From the NCBI GenBank assembly GCA_034359265.1, contig CP136890.1:38069001-38133000 (forward strand): a stretch of 64,000 nucleotides of DNA, read 5' to 3'. Source of the DNA: Canna indica. Taxonomy: Eukaryota > Streptophyta > Magnoliopsida > Zingiberales > Cannaceae. Every line of letters starts with the position of its first letter. Position 1 is the first letter of the stretch. Positions 12,475 through 23,774 of this stretch are shown here, in pieces. The position numbers and the translations under genes are program-made. The notes under the pieces are model-generated. The model ran no database searches, had not been told where the DNA came from, and worked only from the letters and a program-made list of their open reading frames with translations.

Positions 12475-12660
12475 GGTGAGGGGAGGGTATGCTCCAAAGA
12501 GACAATGTTGGCTTTATTTCGGAAGTCCGGCTAGTGAGGGGAGATCATACCCCAAAGTGATAGTCTAGAGACCCGACCGGTGAGGGGAACGTATGCCCCC
12601 AATAGACGGATCGGCAGAGCCAGTGTCGGTGAGGGGAGGGTATGCCCCAAAGAGACAACA
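12475..12660 (+). repeat. Four-unit tandem array inside the G2 LTR
   Basis: Units start at about 12475, 12533, 12579 and 12629. Each has a GGTGAGGGGA core followed by GTATGCCCC and a purine-rich tail. Units diverge slightly, so the array is old. Confidence 0.85.
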
Positions 12661-13066
12661 CTGAGTTGGGTGGTAGTTCGGCGGCCACACCGTCTACCTA
12701 CCCTATGTGTCTATGAGGGACCGATGGGGTCTAAGGTGCATTCATGTAATTGAGATGTTGCATTCGTCTTACTTTTATTTATGTGGATATTTATATATCT
12801 GTTGATGGATGCATTATCATGCGCAGGGTAGTAGAGAAGCTTGTGATGTCATTATTGTGATTTACGCTTATATTTATATGTCTGCTTTATGTTGGTTTTG
12901 CATGATGATGATTATGGTTGATTGAGGACTGATATGCTCACTAACTCCTAGTTGGACTTATCTCTCTGTTGATGTTGTTTTCAGCACCCGAGCGAGATCG
13001 GAGAGGTACTGGATTGCAGTAGCACGACTGGTGGCGGCAGGGCAGCAGTTCTCGTGACATGTTGGG

Positions 13067-13086
13067 GTCGGGGGGGGGGGGGGGGG
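13067..13086 (+). repeat. Poly-G run
   Basis: An uninterrupted G run of about 20 bases near the end of the G2 LTR. Its length may partly reflect assembly error. Confidence 0.8.
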
Positions 13087-13397
13087 TACCTGAGTCGAGA
13101 CAAGTTTTACTTTTGAGTTGTTTGAGGTATGTAGACTCGGGTTATATGTTTTCACCTTTTTCTTCTTATGTTGAGGTGTCATTGTTTACTTAATTTAAAG
13201 TTCTAAATCAATTTGAACATTTAGGCATTTATTGAGTTGGTGGTTTGGGTTTTCAAATTAAATGTCTTTTCTAAATCTTTTGAAATGTTTATAAATGTTC
13301 AGGTTTAGTTAAATTGTGTTTGTGGTCTGTTTTGGGTTAAGCTTTGGGGTACGTGGCGTTCCCTGGCCGGTCATACCGGCTTTAGGGTGTGACAATG

Positions 13398-13409
13398 TGG
13401 TATCAAAGC
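13398..13409 (+). promoter_or_regulatory. G2 primer-binding site
   Basis: TGGTATCAAAGC lies three bases after the LTR and matches 11 of 12 bases complementary to initiator tRNA-Met. The same A-for-G change is present in G6 (49868-49879). Confidence 0.88.
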
Positions 13410-13465
13410 GGGTACGATAATAGGATAGTGGGTATCGTATGGGGGCATTGCTAGTGTATTCACAT

Positions 13466-13470
13466 ATGAT
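13466..13470. repeat. Target-site duplication of A2, left copy
   Basis: ATGAT lies directly before the LTR end and matches 16508-16512. Confidence 0.88.
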
Positions 13471-14757
13471 TGTTGAGTGAATACCCACACTTGAAGGGGG
13501 GGGGTTTAATAGTGTTGGATGACTTTTTACTTCTACTTCAATTTCTTTTAAATCAATTCCAACTTCAACCAAAAGTAAGTGCAACTAAATGGTGTTCGTT
13601 AGCAAGTATGAAACACAATTATAAGCAATCACACAAGGCAATGCAAACACAAGAGAGTATAGTGGTTTGGCCAATCGCCTACTCCACTACCTTGGCTCCA
13701 CACCAAGGATTTCTAACTAAATCCTTTATAGACTTTGTATTTCCCTTTGAATACAACCGAGGACTCAGTTCTCAACCCTTTGAGAACTCCTCAAATATAT
13801 TCACCTAGGCAAAACACAATACTACAAAGTAAACCCTAAGTTTTTACACTAGCACACCTAGCAAGTTAATCAATGAATAACAAGTTCAAGTAACAAGTAA
13901 AATTACAATGAAAAGAGCTAAAGATTAAACCATAACTAAGAGCTCTTTTCCAAGCCTTCAATGCCTCCCACTCCACAAGATGTTGAGGTCGAACCGAAGC
14001 CGGAGTCGAGGGAAGATGAGCGCTTGAGAGAAATCATCGATCGGAGAAGCAACCGCGAGCAAATCAAGATTGGAAGGCACAAATCTCACTTTAAAATCAT
14101 TAATGAATGGTTAAGAAGATTTAATGAAGGTTGGTGAGGGGTATTTATAACCCCTCACACGGAACGATGCTCCAACGGACATTTTTCTACCTGTTGGACG
14201 CCGATCGGTCGCTTGTCAGTCGACCGGCTGATCGATCGCCCAGCGACCACTGGCGTTCTGCCCTTCTATAGCCATGTTCGGTCAATTGGATGGTCGACCG
14301 AATTGATCGCATTTAATTCCTCTATTGTCCGGTCGATCGACCGATCTACCAAATAATCCACTACCAGTTTTTTGCCTTATTCGGTCGAACGATCGGTCGA
14401 CCGAAGTGGCTACTGCCATTTTTCTATCTTGTTCGGTCTACCGACCGTTCGACCAAACCTGGGCTGAGGCTGATTTTTACATTTGTTTTGTTACACGCTT
14501 TTTCATGGGGTTTTTTAACTAGTTTTGATTTGTATAACTTTACAAATAGGCTTGGGATGAGATCCTAGGCATATATTACATAGAATCTACTTAATCTACA
14601 TCCGAGCCCTTTTTGACGATTTTTGCGATTCTCCGAGCGAAGTTCGCATGCTTATCACAACCTCAACCTCAACACAAAACTTCATACATATATTAAATAC
14701 ATGTTTGTTATCATCAAAATAGAGATCGAAGCCAAAAGGGGAACCCTTGGGCCAACA
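13471..14757 (-). repeat. A2 3' LTR
   Basis: This 1287-bp LTR reads on the minus strand from TGTTGGCCCAAGGG (14757) to 13471. The TATA box, plus-strand TATTTATA, is at 14142-14149. The CGGTCGACCG-type motif cluster lies at about 14200-14460. A homopolymer G run near 13496-13503 corresponds to the C run near the end of all A-family LTRs. Confidence 0.85.
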
Positions 14758-14775
14758 ATCTCCCCCTTTTTGATG
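14758..14775 (-). promoter_or_regulatory. A2 polypurine tract
   Basis: The minus strand reads AAAAAGGGGGAGAT next to the LTR start. The same tract borders A3, A6 and others. Confidence 0.85.
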
Positions 14776-15449
14776 ATGACAAATATAACATGAAATTTTT
14801 ATATAAAAGAAGACTCTAAGTATCATTTGTGAGTTTGAGTTAAGGCATGCGCAACTTAGTTCGCAACTTAACATATGCTCCCCCTATCAATATGCATATT
14901 ATGCTTGTAACTCCCCCTATCTATATGCATCATAAAACAAATGTGACCTTACTTTTTATCCCCCTTTTGACATCAATCAAAAAGAGCAAGAACTAAGGTA
15001 CTATTAATGAGTTCCATCATTAAAACCAAGAAAACCATAAAATCGAGTATCATCCACCACTATAGTCCTTCCTATCAATGTAAGCCTATAGAAGGCAAAC
15101 ATCGATAAGTCGCAAAGCCCCATTACAAGGAAATACATAAGTGTCATGATACCATATGAAATGCTATTTTTCAAAAGACATGTATATTTTGATTATTTTT
15201 AACCACTAGGAAAAGCACAAATTCCTAATTGTATTCTTAAGTTTCTAAAGCTTTCTTCACTTAAGGGTTTTGTAAATATATCCGCAAGTTATTTGTCGGT
15301 GAATACGAATTCCACGGATATATTTCCATTAGCTACATTATCCGTAAGAAAATGGTGCCTTAGATCAATATGCTTGGTCCTAGAGTGTAAAATAGGATTT
15401 TTTGTTAAATTATTTGCACTAGTGTTATCACAATGTATATACATGAATA

Positions 15450-16485
15450 CTTAAGTCCATAATCTAAAAGGGTTTGTTTCATCCAAAGGACTTGTGCACA
15501 ACAACTAGCCGCAGCGATGTATTCCACTTCGGTAGTTGAAAGTGCAATCGAGTTTTGTTTCTTTGAAAACTAAGAAACAAGACTCATCCCTAGGCATTGA
15601 CAACACCCACTAGTGCTTTTTCGATCTACTTTACACCCGGCAAAATCGGCATCCAAAAAACCAATTAAATTGAAAGATGCATTACATGGATACCATAATC
15701 CTAAGTCAACTGTGCCCTTCAAATATCTCAATATGCGTTTGACCGTACTTAAGTGAGACATTCTAGGACAAGATTGAAACCTAGCAGATTCACAAACATT
15801 AAACATGATATCGGGTCTACTTGCAGTTAAATAGAGAAGACTACCAATCATACCTCGATATCATTTTTCATCTACTTTGACATCATCTTTATCTTTGTCA
15901 AGCTTGATGGATGTGCTCATTGGTGTAGAAGCTATCTTGGCTTCATTCATTCCAAATCTTTTGATGAGCTCCTTTATGTATTTATCTTGATTTTTGAAGA
16001 TTCCTTTGTTGGTTTGCTTGATTTGGAGACCAAGCATGAAGGAAAGTTCTCCCATCGTGCTCATTTCAAACTCTTCTTGCATGCACTTTGCAAACCACTC
16101 ACAAAGCAATTCATTAGTAGCACCAAATATTATATCATCAACATAAATTTTCACGAGTAAAATATCATTTTCATTATGTTTTATAAAAAGAGAAACATCG
16201 GCTTTTCCAATGTTAAATCCTTGATCTATCTAAAATGTGGAAAATCTTTCATACCAAGCCCTAGGGGCTTGTTTTAAGCCATATAAAGCTTTTTTAAGTT
16301 TAAAAACATGATTTGCATGCACTTTGTTCAACATAAACTTCTCCATCGATAAAACCATTTAAAAACATACTTTTAACATCCATTTGAAAAAGTTTAAAGC
16401 CTTTAAAACTAGCATAAGCTAAAAGCATGCGAATTGCCTCTAATATAGCTACGGGAGCATAAGTTTCATTACAGCTAAAAGCCAA
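15450..16485 (-). pseudogene. A2 copia reverse transcriptase and RNase H remnant
   Basis: On the minus strand, RT starts at 16485 with TYAPVAILEAIRMLLAYA and [12 protein letters not shown]. It continues at 16154-15861 with the catalytic box KIYVDDIIFGATNELL and FEMSTMGELSFMLGLQIKQ. The next piece, 15851-15570, holds ASRPDIMFNV and the RNase H start FLDADFAGC; RNase H continues to about 15450 with ALSTTEVEYIAAASC. These motifs and their spacing are typical of Sirevirus-type copia polymerases. Stops near 16200 and frame changes break it, and nothing upstream of RT remains. A related intact copy elsewhere could supply enzymes for the gag-only A copies, which is inference. Confidence 0.88.
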
Positions 16486-16507
16486 AAGGGTAACCCTTGG
16501 GCCAACA

Positions 16508-16512
16508 ATGAT
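16508..16512. repeat. Target-site duplication of A2, right copy
   Basis: ATGAT follows the terminal GGGCCAACA of A2. G2 leader sequence resumes afterwards. Confidence 0.88.
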
Positions 16513-17211
16513 ATGTCCTAGTCACGAGATCGACAACTGAACCTACGCACCAGCGGCTGTATGTATTTTTTGTTTAAGATGATTGTTCTTATGTTAAATT
16601 GTGTAGTATTTGCATTCTTATTAAAAGAAATGGAGACACTTGATGATGTTGTGTTGAGTGGATGCGTAAGTAACTCCGCTGGCAAATGAGGCTGAGGCCG
16701 GGGTCACGGCCGAGGCAGGGGTCGTGCTACTAGTCAGGCGGCTTAGGAGGAGGTAGCACCGGACCCCAGAGTTGTGCTATTAGAGACCCACGTGATCGAA
16801 CTGACTAAAGAACTTCACATGGAACGAGACAAATTCTGTAGAGAACGGGAGGAGTTCCGTAGGGAGCGAGAGGAGATCCGTAAGGAGTGGGAGTTGGCGC
16901 AGCAGCGGACCCCACCTGTACCACCAGTGGCACCCATAGTGATCGAGCCGATCGAGCTAGTTCAATCTGGATAAAGGGAGGATCGGCAAGAGCCGGTGGT
17001 ACGTAGCTCGTTATACATGGACTTTGTGAAGTTGAAGCCATCGATATACACATGCATAGATCATACAGAGGAGGTGACGGCATTCCTTAACAATTTTACA
17101 GAATTGTGCTCGGTCTTGGAGTGTTCCTTTGAGGTGATGGCGCACATAGTTGGGCTACAACTTAGGGGCCCAGAGAAAGAGTGGCACCAGGCATGGAGGG
17201 CACATAGGGGG
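16513..17211 (+). pseudogene. G2 gag N-terminal part
   Basis: After a leader, coding similarity starts near 16680 with an RG-rich stretch (GRGRGR type). A highly charged helical segment follows (16774-16974), with EREEFRREREEIRKEWELAQ. The piece at 16996-17211 holds YMDFVKLKPSIY, VTAFLNNFTELC and GLQLRGPEKEW, which align with G7 gag (YADFVAFRPPEYTRTYQ, GLQLRGPAKDW). This is the retrotransposon Gag domain of gypsy elements. Stops break it, and it is cut at 17211 by A3. The rest of the capsid region is not found after A3, so some sequence was deleted. Confidence 0.82.
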
Positions 17212-18653
17212 TGTTGGCTTTAGGTTTTCAACCTTGGTCTTAATCTCGGTTTTGATGATAACAAACATGGGACTAATGATTTCATTGAGTATATCTTCAG
17301 GTTCCATATCAGTAGTGTTCGATGTCCTCGATCGGAAAAATCGGAGAAATGGATAAATCGGAAGGACATTGATCGTCGTGCTCGGGTTCATCGTGGAAAC
17401 TTCTCAAAGATCGATGAGTGCACCAAAGTCACATCGGACGAGCTCAAATATCACATGGAAAGCTCACCAAGACAATGCTCATTGAAAGCCAAAACCCGGA
17501 AATGAAGCACGGAAGAAAATAGGCTGAAAAACAAATCTCAGCCTATGTTCGGTCGATCGGGCAGTCGACTGAATAGGATAAGAAAAATGGCACCAGCCAT
17601 TTCGGTCGATCGGTCGGTTGACTGAACACTGCAGAAAATAGGCAGTGGGCACTTTGGTCGACTGATAGAGGTTGGTTTTGGGCAGTAACCCTAGCGGTCG
17701 ACCGATCGGTCGATCGGAGTAAAAAATCGCGCAGCGCTCGATCTTGGCTTCCCAGCGTTGGTCGACCGATGGGTCCACCAGATTGAGGGAATGAACAATC
17801 GCGTATGGGCGACCGACCACAAACAGAATGCGGCGATCGATGTGAGCGATCGACCGACCAATAGATCGGTGGCCTGTAATGGATAGAAAACTATCCGTTG
17901 AGCTGCTGTTTCTTCAGCAGGGTTAAAAGGGAGAATCAAGCCTTCCAATCGATCAATTGCAGTGCACCCTATTTCATTCCGCGGCAATTTTTTTCAAGTG
18001 CACAAGCTGGGCTCAACTCGGGTTTCGATCGAGTTCTACCACTTGACAAGTTGAAGGTGCCAAAGGCTTGCAAAGGAGCTTTTACTATTGGTTTTATTCT
18101 TAGCTCTTTTGATTGTAATTTTACATGTTAGTTGAACGTTTTATTTGAATTTGAGTTTGTAAGACCTAGGTTGTTAGGTCTCGTTTATGAAGTGGTATTC
18201 TTGGTGTAGAAGGAGTAAAGCCACTTGTGTATACTTAGTGATTACTAGGATTAGTTCTAGTTGTCCCTTAGGTTGAGGTGGGAAAGTGCTCACGGTAGAA
18301 AGGCAGGATACTTCTGGGAGTGGAAGTGCCTTCGGTTGGAGAGCAGAGACTTTTCGGTGAAAATTCCTCTGTGTAAGGGAAACTAATTAATCTAGTAAAA
18401 CTTAGTTTGGAAATTCTAAGCGGGGTGCTTAGGTAGGGGAGTAGGCAGTGTGGCAGAACCACTATAAATCTTGTGTTTGCATTGTTTCATTTTGTTGTGC
18501 TTTAATTGCTTAATCATTTATTGCTTCCGCATATAATAATTAAATCGCAAATTGCCTAAATTAATCAAGAAATGATTAAAATTGGAATTTAGGCTAATTA
18601 ATTTAGTTGACACACTATTCACCCCCCCCTCTAGTGTTGCCATTTCGACTTCA
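17212..18653 (+). repeat. A3 LTR 1
   Basis: This 1442-bp LTR starts TGTTGGCTTTAGG and ends CATTTCGACTTCA. The palindrome-like cluster lies at about 17545-17870. Compared with LTR 2 it has lost about 68 bases around 17925, which removes the TATA box and the expected transcription start. So this LTR probably has no promoter. Confidence 0.88.
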
Positions 18654-18655
18654 AT

Positions 18656-18667
18656 TGGTTTCAGAGC
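18656..18667 (+). promoter_or_regulatory. A3 first primer-binding site
   Basis: TGGTTTCAGAGC lies two bases after LTR 1. It has one mismatch to the initiator tRNA-Met complement (A to T at position 5). Confidence 0.85.
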
Positions 18668-18720
18668 GGGTCGTGGATTGAGATTTCACCATCTCGTCTA
18701 CATCTAGTCTCGATCTAGAA

Positions 18721-20228
18721 ATGGCTCTAGAGAGTGTAGCGTCTTCACCTCCTAGGTTCGGTGACTCAAACTTTGGTCTTTCGAAACATAGGATGTACAC
18801 TTATTTGATGACTAAAGGTTTTGGTATCTTTAACTTGTTACATTGGGAATTCATTGAACCTAAGGTTGATATGCATGCTTCGAGTGATATAGATAAGAAA
18901 ATGTCTAAGTATAATGGAGATGCCATGAATTACATACTTTGCACATTACCAAATGGCATCCTAGATAAAGTCATGGATTGCTCTTCGGCTTATGACTTAT
19001 GGGCTACTTTAAATGTTTTATATGATTATACGAAAACCGAAGAGATTAGCACTTTTAATGAAGGTGGTGATGACAATGGTCACTCACCTACTATTAATCT
19101 TGGTTTTGATGCCCATAGCTCTTCTAGTCAAAGTAGCACCAAGAGCCGAAAAATAAAAGTGATTTGCCATGTGTGCCAAGAGAAAGGGCATGTAAGGAAG
19201 AATTGTCCTACCATGAAAAACAAGGCAAAGAAGAGGTTAAAAGCTCTACATCATCATCCCATTCAAATGAAGCATCCTCTTGCAATGACTATGAAGCTAC
19301 TTCAAAAGTTTGCCTCATGAGTACTAATGATGAGGTACACTCTTTCCCTTCTAGTCATAATAATGATAATGATAGTACTAGCTCATCTAGTTCATTCAAT
19401 ATGCCATATGAAGAACTAGTTGAGGAATGTCAAAAATTGTATGCCTTGCTTGTTAAAAAATGTAATGAAAATAAAAGATTGAAGAAATATAATATAAGCC
19501 TTAACTCTCATGTGGATGAATTAAAACTAGAAAATGAGAGAATGAAATCTAGCTCTTTTGACTTTTCCCATGATAGGTTGAAACTTGAGCTTAAGGGCAT
19601 AAAGCTTAAGAATGAAAGTTTGAAACTTGAGAATTCAAAAATTACAACTCAAAACAACAATTTGAAATCTCAATCTAAAGCCTTATATCAATCTCTTGAT
19701 TCATTGAAAAATGAGGTTGTGTCCTTAAATAAGAAAGTAAACGAATTGAAAAATGTTTCATTCCCTAAGAACACAAGAATGAAAAATGCCTATGTAAAGA
19801 ATGCCAATGTTCATAATCATTCTCATGTTAGGCATTCCACATTTAAACCTCATGTTGAAAATAAAAATATTTCATCTAAGAATGCCCATGCTCATCATGC
19901 CTCTCATACCATGCATTCTACCATTAGACCTCATAATTATAAGAAGATGAATGAGGTTTCTAAGAATACTCATACTCATCATGTTTCACATGACAAACAT
20001 TCTAATAATAAATCTCATGTCCATGTTAAAAATAAAAAGAAAAAATTTCATGGACATTGCTTTGGTTGTGGTACATATGGGCATGCCATCTTTGATTGTG
20101 CCTTTAAAATGAACCCAAGTGTTGTGAAAACAATTTGGGTACCTAAGCCCACTAACCCCCTAGGACCGATAGACATTTGGGTACCAAAGGTTTCATCTAT
20201 TGTAGGGGGAGCAACCACACAAGGGTAA
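18721..20228 (+). pseudogene. A3 gag, near full length, one frameshift
   Basis: Gag of about 500 residues. The start ATG at 18721 gives MALESVASSPPRFGDSNFG, shared with A9. A UBN2/DUF4219-like domain covers about residues 10-125 (DKVMDCSSAYDLWATLN). A first zinc knuckle, CHVCQEKGHVRKNC, follows near residue 150. Then come a Ser/Asn-rich linker, a long Lys/Asn/Leu coiled coil (about 250-350) and a His-rich segment. A second knuckle, CFGCGTYGHAIFDC, precedes paired IWVPK motifs, and the ORF ends GGATTQG then TAA. The second gag copy (25041 onward) has one more base near 19250, so a 1-base deletion splits the ORF (18721-19320, then the frame of 19164-20228). The two-knuckle, coiled-coil design resembles Sirevirus Gag. 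Stopping before any protease is shared with A9. Confidence 0.87.
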
Positions 20229-23200
20229 AGGAGATTGAAGAATTGAAGTTGACCAATGAGTTGAAGGAAGGATCCCTACATGGTTGCAACTTCAAAGTCT
20301 TCATCTAGACTAGATGCCTATGGTAAAGTTGGCATCAAATTCCTTGGCATCATCTCCTTACTTTCGCCTATTTTATTTTAGTTGGAGATTATGATACATG
20401 TCTAATTTGAATTGTTTTCCCTGCTCTTGAAAAAGAGTTCTTTGGAAAAGATTTTTTATTTTTAATTTCCCGGTCTCTTTGGAGACCTATGTGGCCTGTA
20501 ATGGGCCTAAGCGACCTTGCGATTTTAAATCGTAGGCTAATTGTGGCTTTCGGTTTTCAACCAATAGGAAGGGGTGGAGATCATGTTTTCATTTATATTT
20601 TATTTGTGATCTCTTAAAATTCGTTTTAATATCACTCGATTTTATTTTGAAACGAATTTGAAACTATTTAGCAAAGTAGATTTTGATATCGATAAATGAT
20701 CCCTCTCCTTGCTACTTAGTTTGATATCTTGCTAGTAATTTATATTCTCATCTTTCTTACTAATGAATATTACTTGCAAGTTATGATAAAATGGAAGGCT
20801 AATTAGAATAAAAAATTAGTTTGGCTAAATTATCATGAATAAGGTATATCTTTGATAAATTCAAAATCTTAGTGTTATACCTCATTGTTTAAGCTTAAAC
20901 TATGTCTCTATACTCATGATTAGGATTGCATGTTAAACCCTTGAATTTTCATGATTATGTAGAATTTTAGCACTTAGGCAAATTTCATTGAATGAAACTT
21001 GATCTAGGTTGATTCTAGAGAACTTCTTGTAAGTCCGAACTAGTTAAACATATTTAGGGATCTTATTACTCAAATATTTCACATCCTAAGATCTCCTTAG
21101 ATTCATTTTGATATCATGGTATCCACCTTAAAATGAATCTTCACTATCTAGCGTAGGTTAAGGTTTTTAAATGAAACATTGCATTGACCTTTGCAATTTA
21201 GTATGTTAGTTTGCTAGTAGCCTTAATTTCATTGTCTACTAATGAAGTCTACTTGCAAGTTATGAATGTTAATGAAAGGATATGCTATCTAAAATAAAAT
21301 GAAAAAGGAAATGAAAAGTTGGGCAAATTTTCAAGAAAAATGTATGAATTTGATTTTGCAAAAAAAAAAATCTTAATATAATACATGAATATTTATGCTT
21401 AAGTGATTTCTCTATGCTCATGATTGATTATGCATGATAAATATTTGAATTTTCATGAGTAGGAAAAATCTTGATAGCTTAGTTCATTTCATGATATATT
21501 GATATTTGTGAAATTGAACTAGGTTAAAATTCTTCTTTAAAGACTTCATGTTACGGTAAAAATCAAATGAAAATGTTTAGATACACACATGACATGAGTC
21601 TAGATATTTAAAACTTGAAAATTCAAGTCTAGATGAATAAATATAATTGGTATCTCACTTTAGGGAACTTATCTTGGAAAGGTTTGACCCAAGTCAACAA
21701 ATTGACTTGGTCACTTCATTTTAAATCCAAACTTCGTAAACATGTTTAGGAATAGGTATGACATGTTTCCAAGCATTTAGAATGGAAAATACATATGGAT
21801 AGGAATAAAATGACATAGAGGTGGTTTCATGAAAACATCTTTTGAACCTAGTTGACCCAAGTAAACAAGTTGACTTAAAAGTCTCATTTATGATCCATAT
21901 TTGAGAAACATGTTTAGATTTACTCATGTTAGGTATCCATAGATTTAAATTTGAAAAATCATGAGTAAATGTTAAGATTAAAACTTAGCAAGTTTCATAT
22001 AAACTAGTTTAATTTTTGAATAAAACCATGCTAGGTTGATATATTGACTTAAGGACATAATTTTCATCTCAAACTTGACATATACTCTTTACATGACCAT
22101 CATGTGGTGTCATGAAAGTTTGAATAAAAATTGAACAAGTTTTAAGAATAACTGAAAATTACAAAAATACTATTTCAACCTACATTTGGTACAAATTTCA
22201 GTTATTTCTAAAAAAATGTAGAAAAATCATTTGTAGATGATTCTTAAAACTGCACATTCATTGAAAAATCTAGTATGTTGTGTAAAAATATCAAAAAGTT
22301 TCATCAAGAATCTAATTTATAATGGAATTTTGAAGTTGGATTTCGGAAACACAAAGTATCCTTACTTGAAACACTAATCTTTCCGATACTTTGATTTTTC
22401 TTTTAAAAAAAAAACTTCAATAAAAACTCATGTACTCCTTTTGGATTCTATTTCTAATATCATTCACACAATTTCATGAGTAAAATCATTTATAAGAATG
22501 ATTTTGATATTTTGGATGATAGCTAGGATCCATTTGTTGAATTGAAAACAATATAGGATGAAAAATGAACTTAGAAAATTCATTTTGAGTTCAAACTTGA
22601 TACATGCGTTTCAAATGACCATTCAATATTTGGTATCAAAATTTTCATCCAAAAATTGGTTTCAAAAATATTTGTCAAAAATATGATTTTGTATAAACTT
22701 AAAAGCTTGATTTTTAAATCTTGAAGTATAGGTTGACCTAAGTCAACAAAGTGAATTAAAAATTTCATCTTGAGCCCAAACTTAATTCATAGACTTACAT
22801 TATCTCATGTTTGATGTCTAGATGCCTAAATATGAGAAAACATGAGTAGATAGCAAATCTTGAGACTTAGCATTTTCATGTCTTTCATGCTCATTTCAAA
22901 TGAAAACATGCTAAGTTCATATTTAGATCAAATGATATTATTCTCATTTCAAACTTTTCAAACATGTTTTAAATGATTAGATGTTGGTATTTTGAAAGTT
23001 TGAATGAAATAAAAAAGGTCATGAAAAAGATATGAGTACATTCATACTTGAGTGAATACATGATTGAGTTTTGATTTGTATCTATCATTTTTTTTATCAT
23101 GTATGATTTAAGTTTCAAATTAAATATCTATTTTTCCATCCCTTGGGTTGAGACTTTCATGTTTCATGAAAACTACTCCTTAGAGTCTCAACTTCATGAA

Positions 23201-23456
23201 AAAATATTTGTGTTTCATCCCTTTGAATAGATAGACCTTTCTTGCCCTTTTTGATTGATGTCAAAAGGGGGAGAAGAGTATAAGTAAAAAGGAGAGAAAA
23301 GTATAGGTAAAAGGGAGGAAAATATAGGAAATCCATGCATATAGATAGGGGAGGTTTAATTATATAGATATACATGTTGATAGGGGGAGAAATCCCTTAG
23401 TTGATATCCTTCTATGCTTTAAATGAATATATTTTCTTAAGGATGTTTGTCATCAT
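20229..23456 (+). other. A3 non-coding body with degenerate repeats
   Basis: About 3.2 kb of AT-rich DNA occupies the place of pol. No ORF here looks real. The same block, reversed, follows gag in A1 (1-839) and A9 (49891-51614), so it is conserved in the family. A recurring pattern appears near 21512, 21672, 21843, 22028, 22540, 22728 and 22910: a CTAGGTTGA/GTCAAC-type start, TTGACTTAA, TCATTTT, CAAACTT, then AAACATGTTT. Adjacent units are mostly spaced 160-190 bases. It may act as packaging, spacing or regulatory RNA, which is inference only. Confidence 0.8.
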
Positions 23457-23471
23457 CAAAAAGGGGTAGAT
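23457..23471 (+). promoter_or_regulatory. A3 polypurine tract
   Basis: AAAAAGGGGTAGAT lies directly before LTR 2 and corresponds to the tract in A2 and A6. A T interrupts the purine run. Confidence 0.85.
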
Positions 23472-23774
23472 TGTTGTCTTTAGATTTTCAACCTTGGTCT
23501 TAATCTCGATTTTGATGAGTATATCTTCATTGAGTATCAGTAGTGTTCGATGTCCTCGATCGGAAAAATCAAAGAAATCGATAAATCATAAGAACATTAA
23601 TTGAAGCGTTCGGGTTCATCACGGAAACTTCTCGAAGATCGACGAGTGCACCAAAGTCGCATCGGACGAGCTCAAAGATCACATGGAAAGCTCTCTGAGA
23701 TGATGCTCGTTGAAAGTCGAAACCCAAAAATGAAGCGTGGAAGAAAATAAGCTAAAAAGCAAATCTCAACCTAT

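Larger units (their letters stand above)
11077..13394 (+). repeat. G2 5' LTR
   Basis: This 2318-bp LTR starts TGTAATGACCAAAT and ends TTAGGGTGTGACA, followed by the primer site. It carries a four-unit tandem array (12475-12660; unit core GTGAGGGGAGGGTATGCCCC, spacing 46-58 bp) and a long G run (about 13067-13086). The same four-unit array, reversed, occurs in G5 at 46958-47140, so both are one LTR family. Confidence 0.88.
13471..16507 (-). mobile_element. A2: internally deleted Sirevirus-like copia element with RT and RNase H
   Basis: This 3037-bp minus-strand element is bounded by a perfect 5-bp duplication, ATGAT (13466-13470 and 16508-16512), within the leader of G2. It has a full 3' LTR (13471-14757), purine tract (14758-14775), RNase H and RT remnants (15450-16485), and only the first ~29 bases of its 5' LTR (16479-16507). 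A deletion removed most of the 5' LTR, primer site, gag, protease and integrase. The LTR starts TGTTGGCCCAAGGG on the minus strand, a variant of the A-family LTR, so this is a related but distinct subfamily. It is the only A-type copy here that shows pol. Confidence 0.87.

Noticed and set aside
13398..13409. tRNA-like sequences at this and other primer sites
   Set aside because: Only the 12-base complement of a tRNA 3' end is present; no cloverleaf or tRNA gene.
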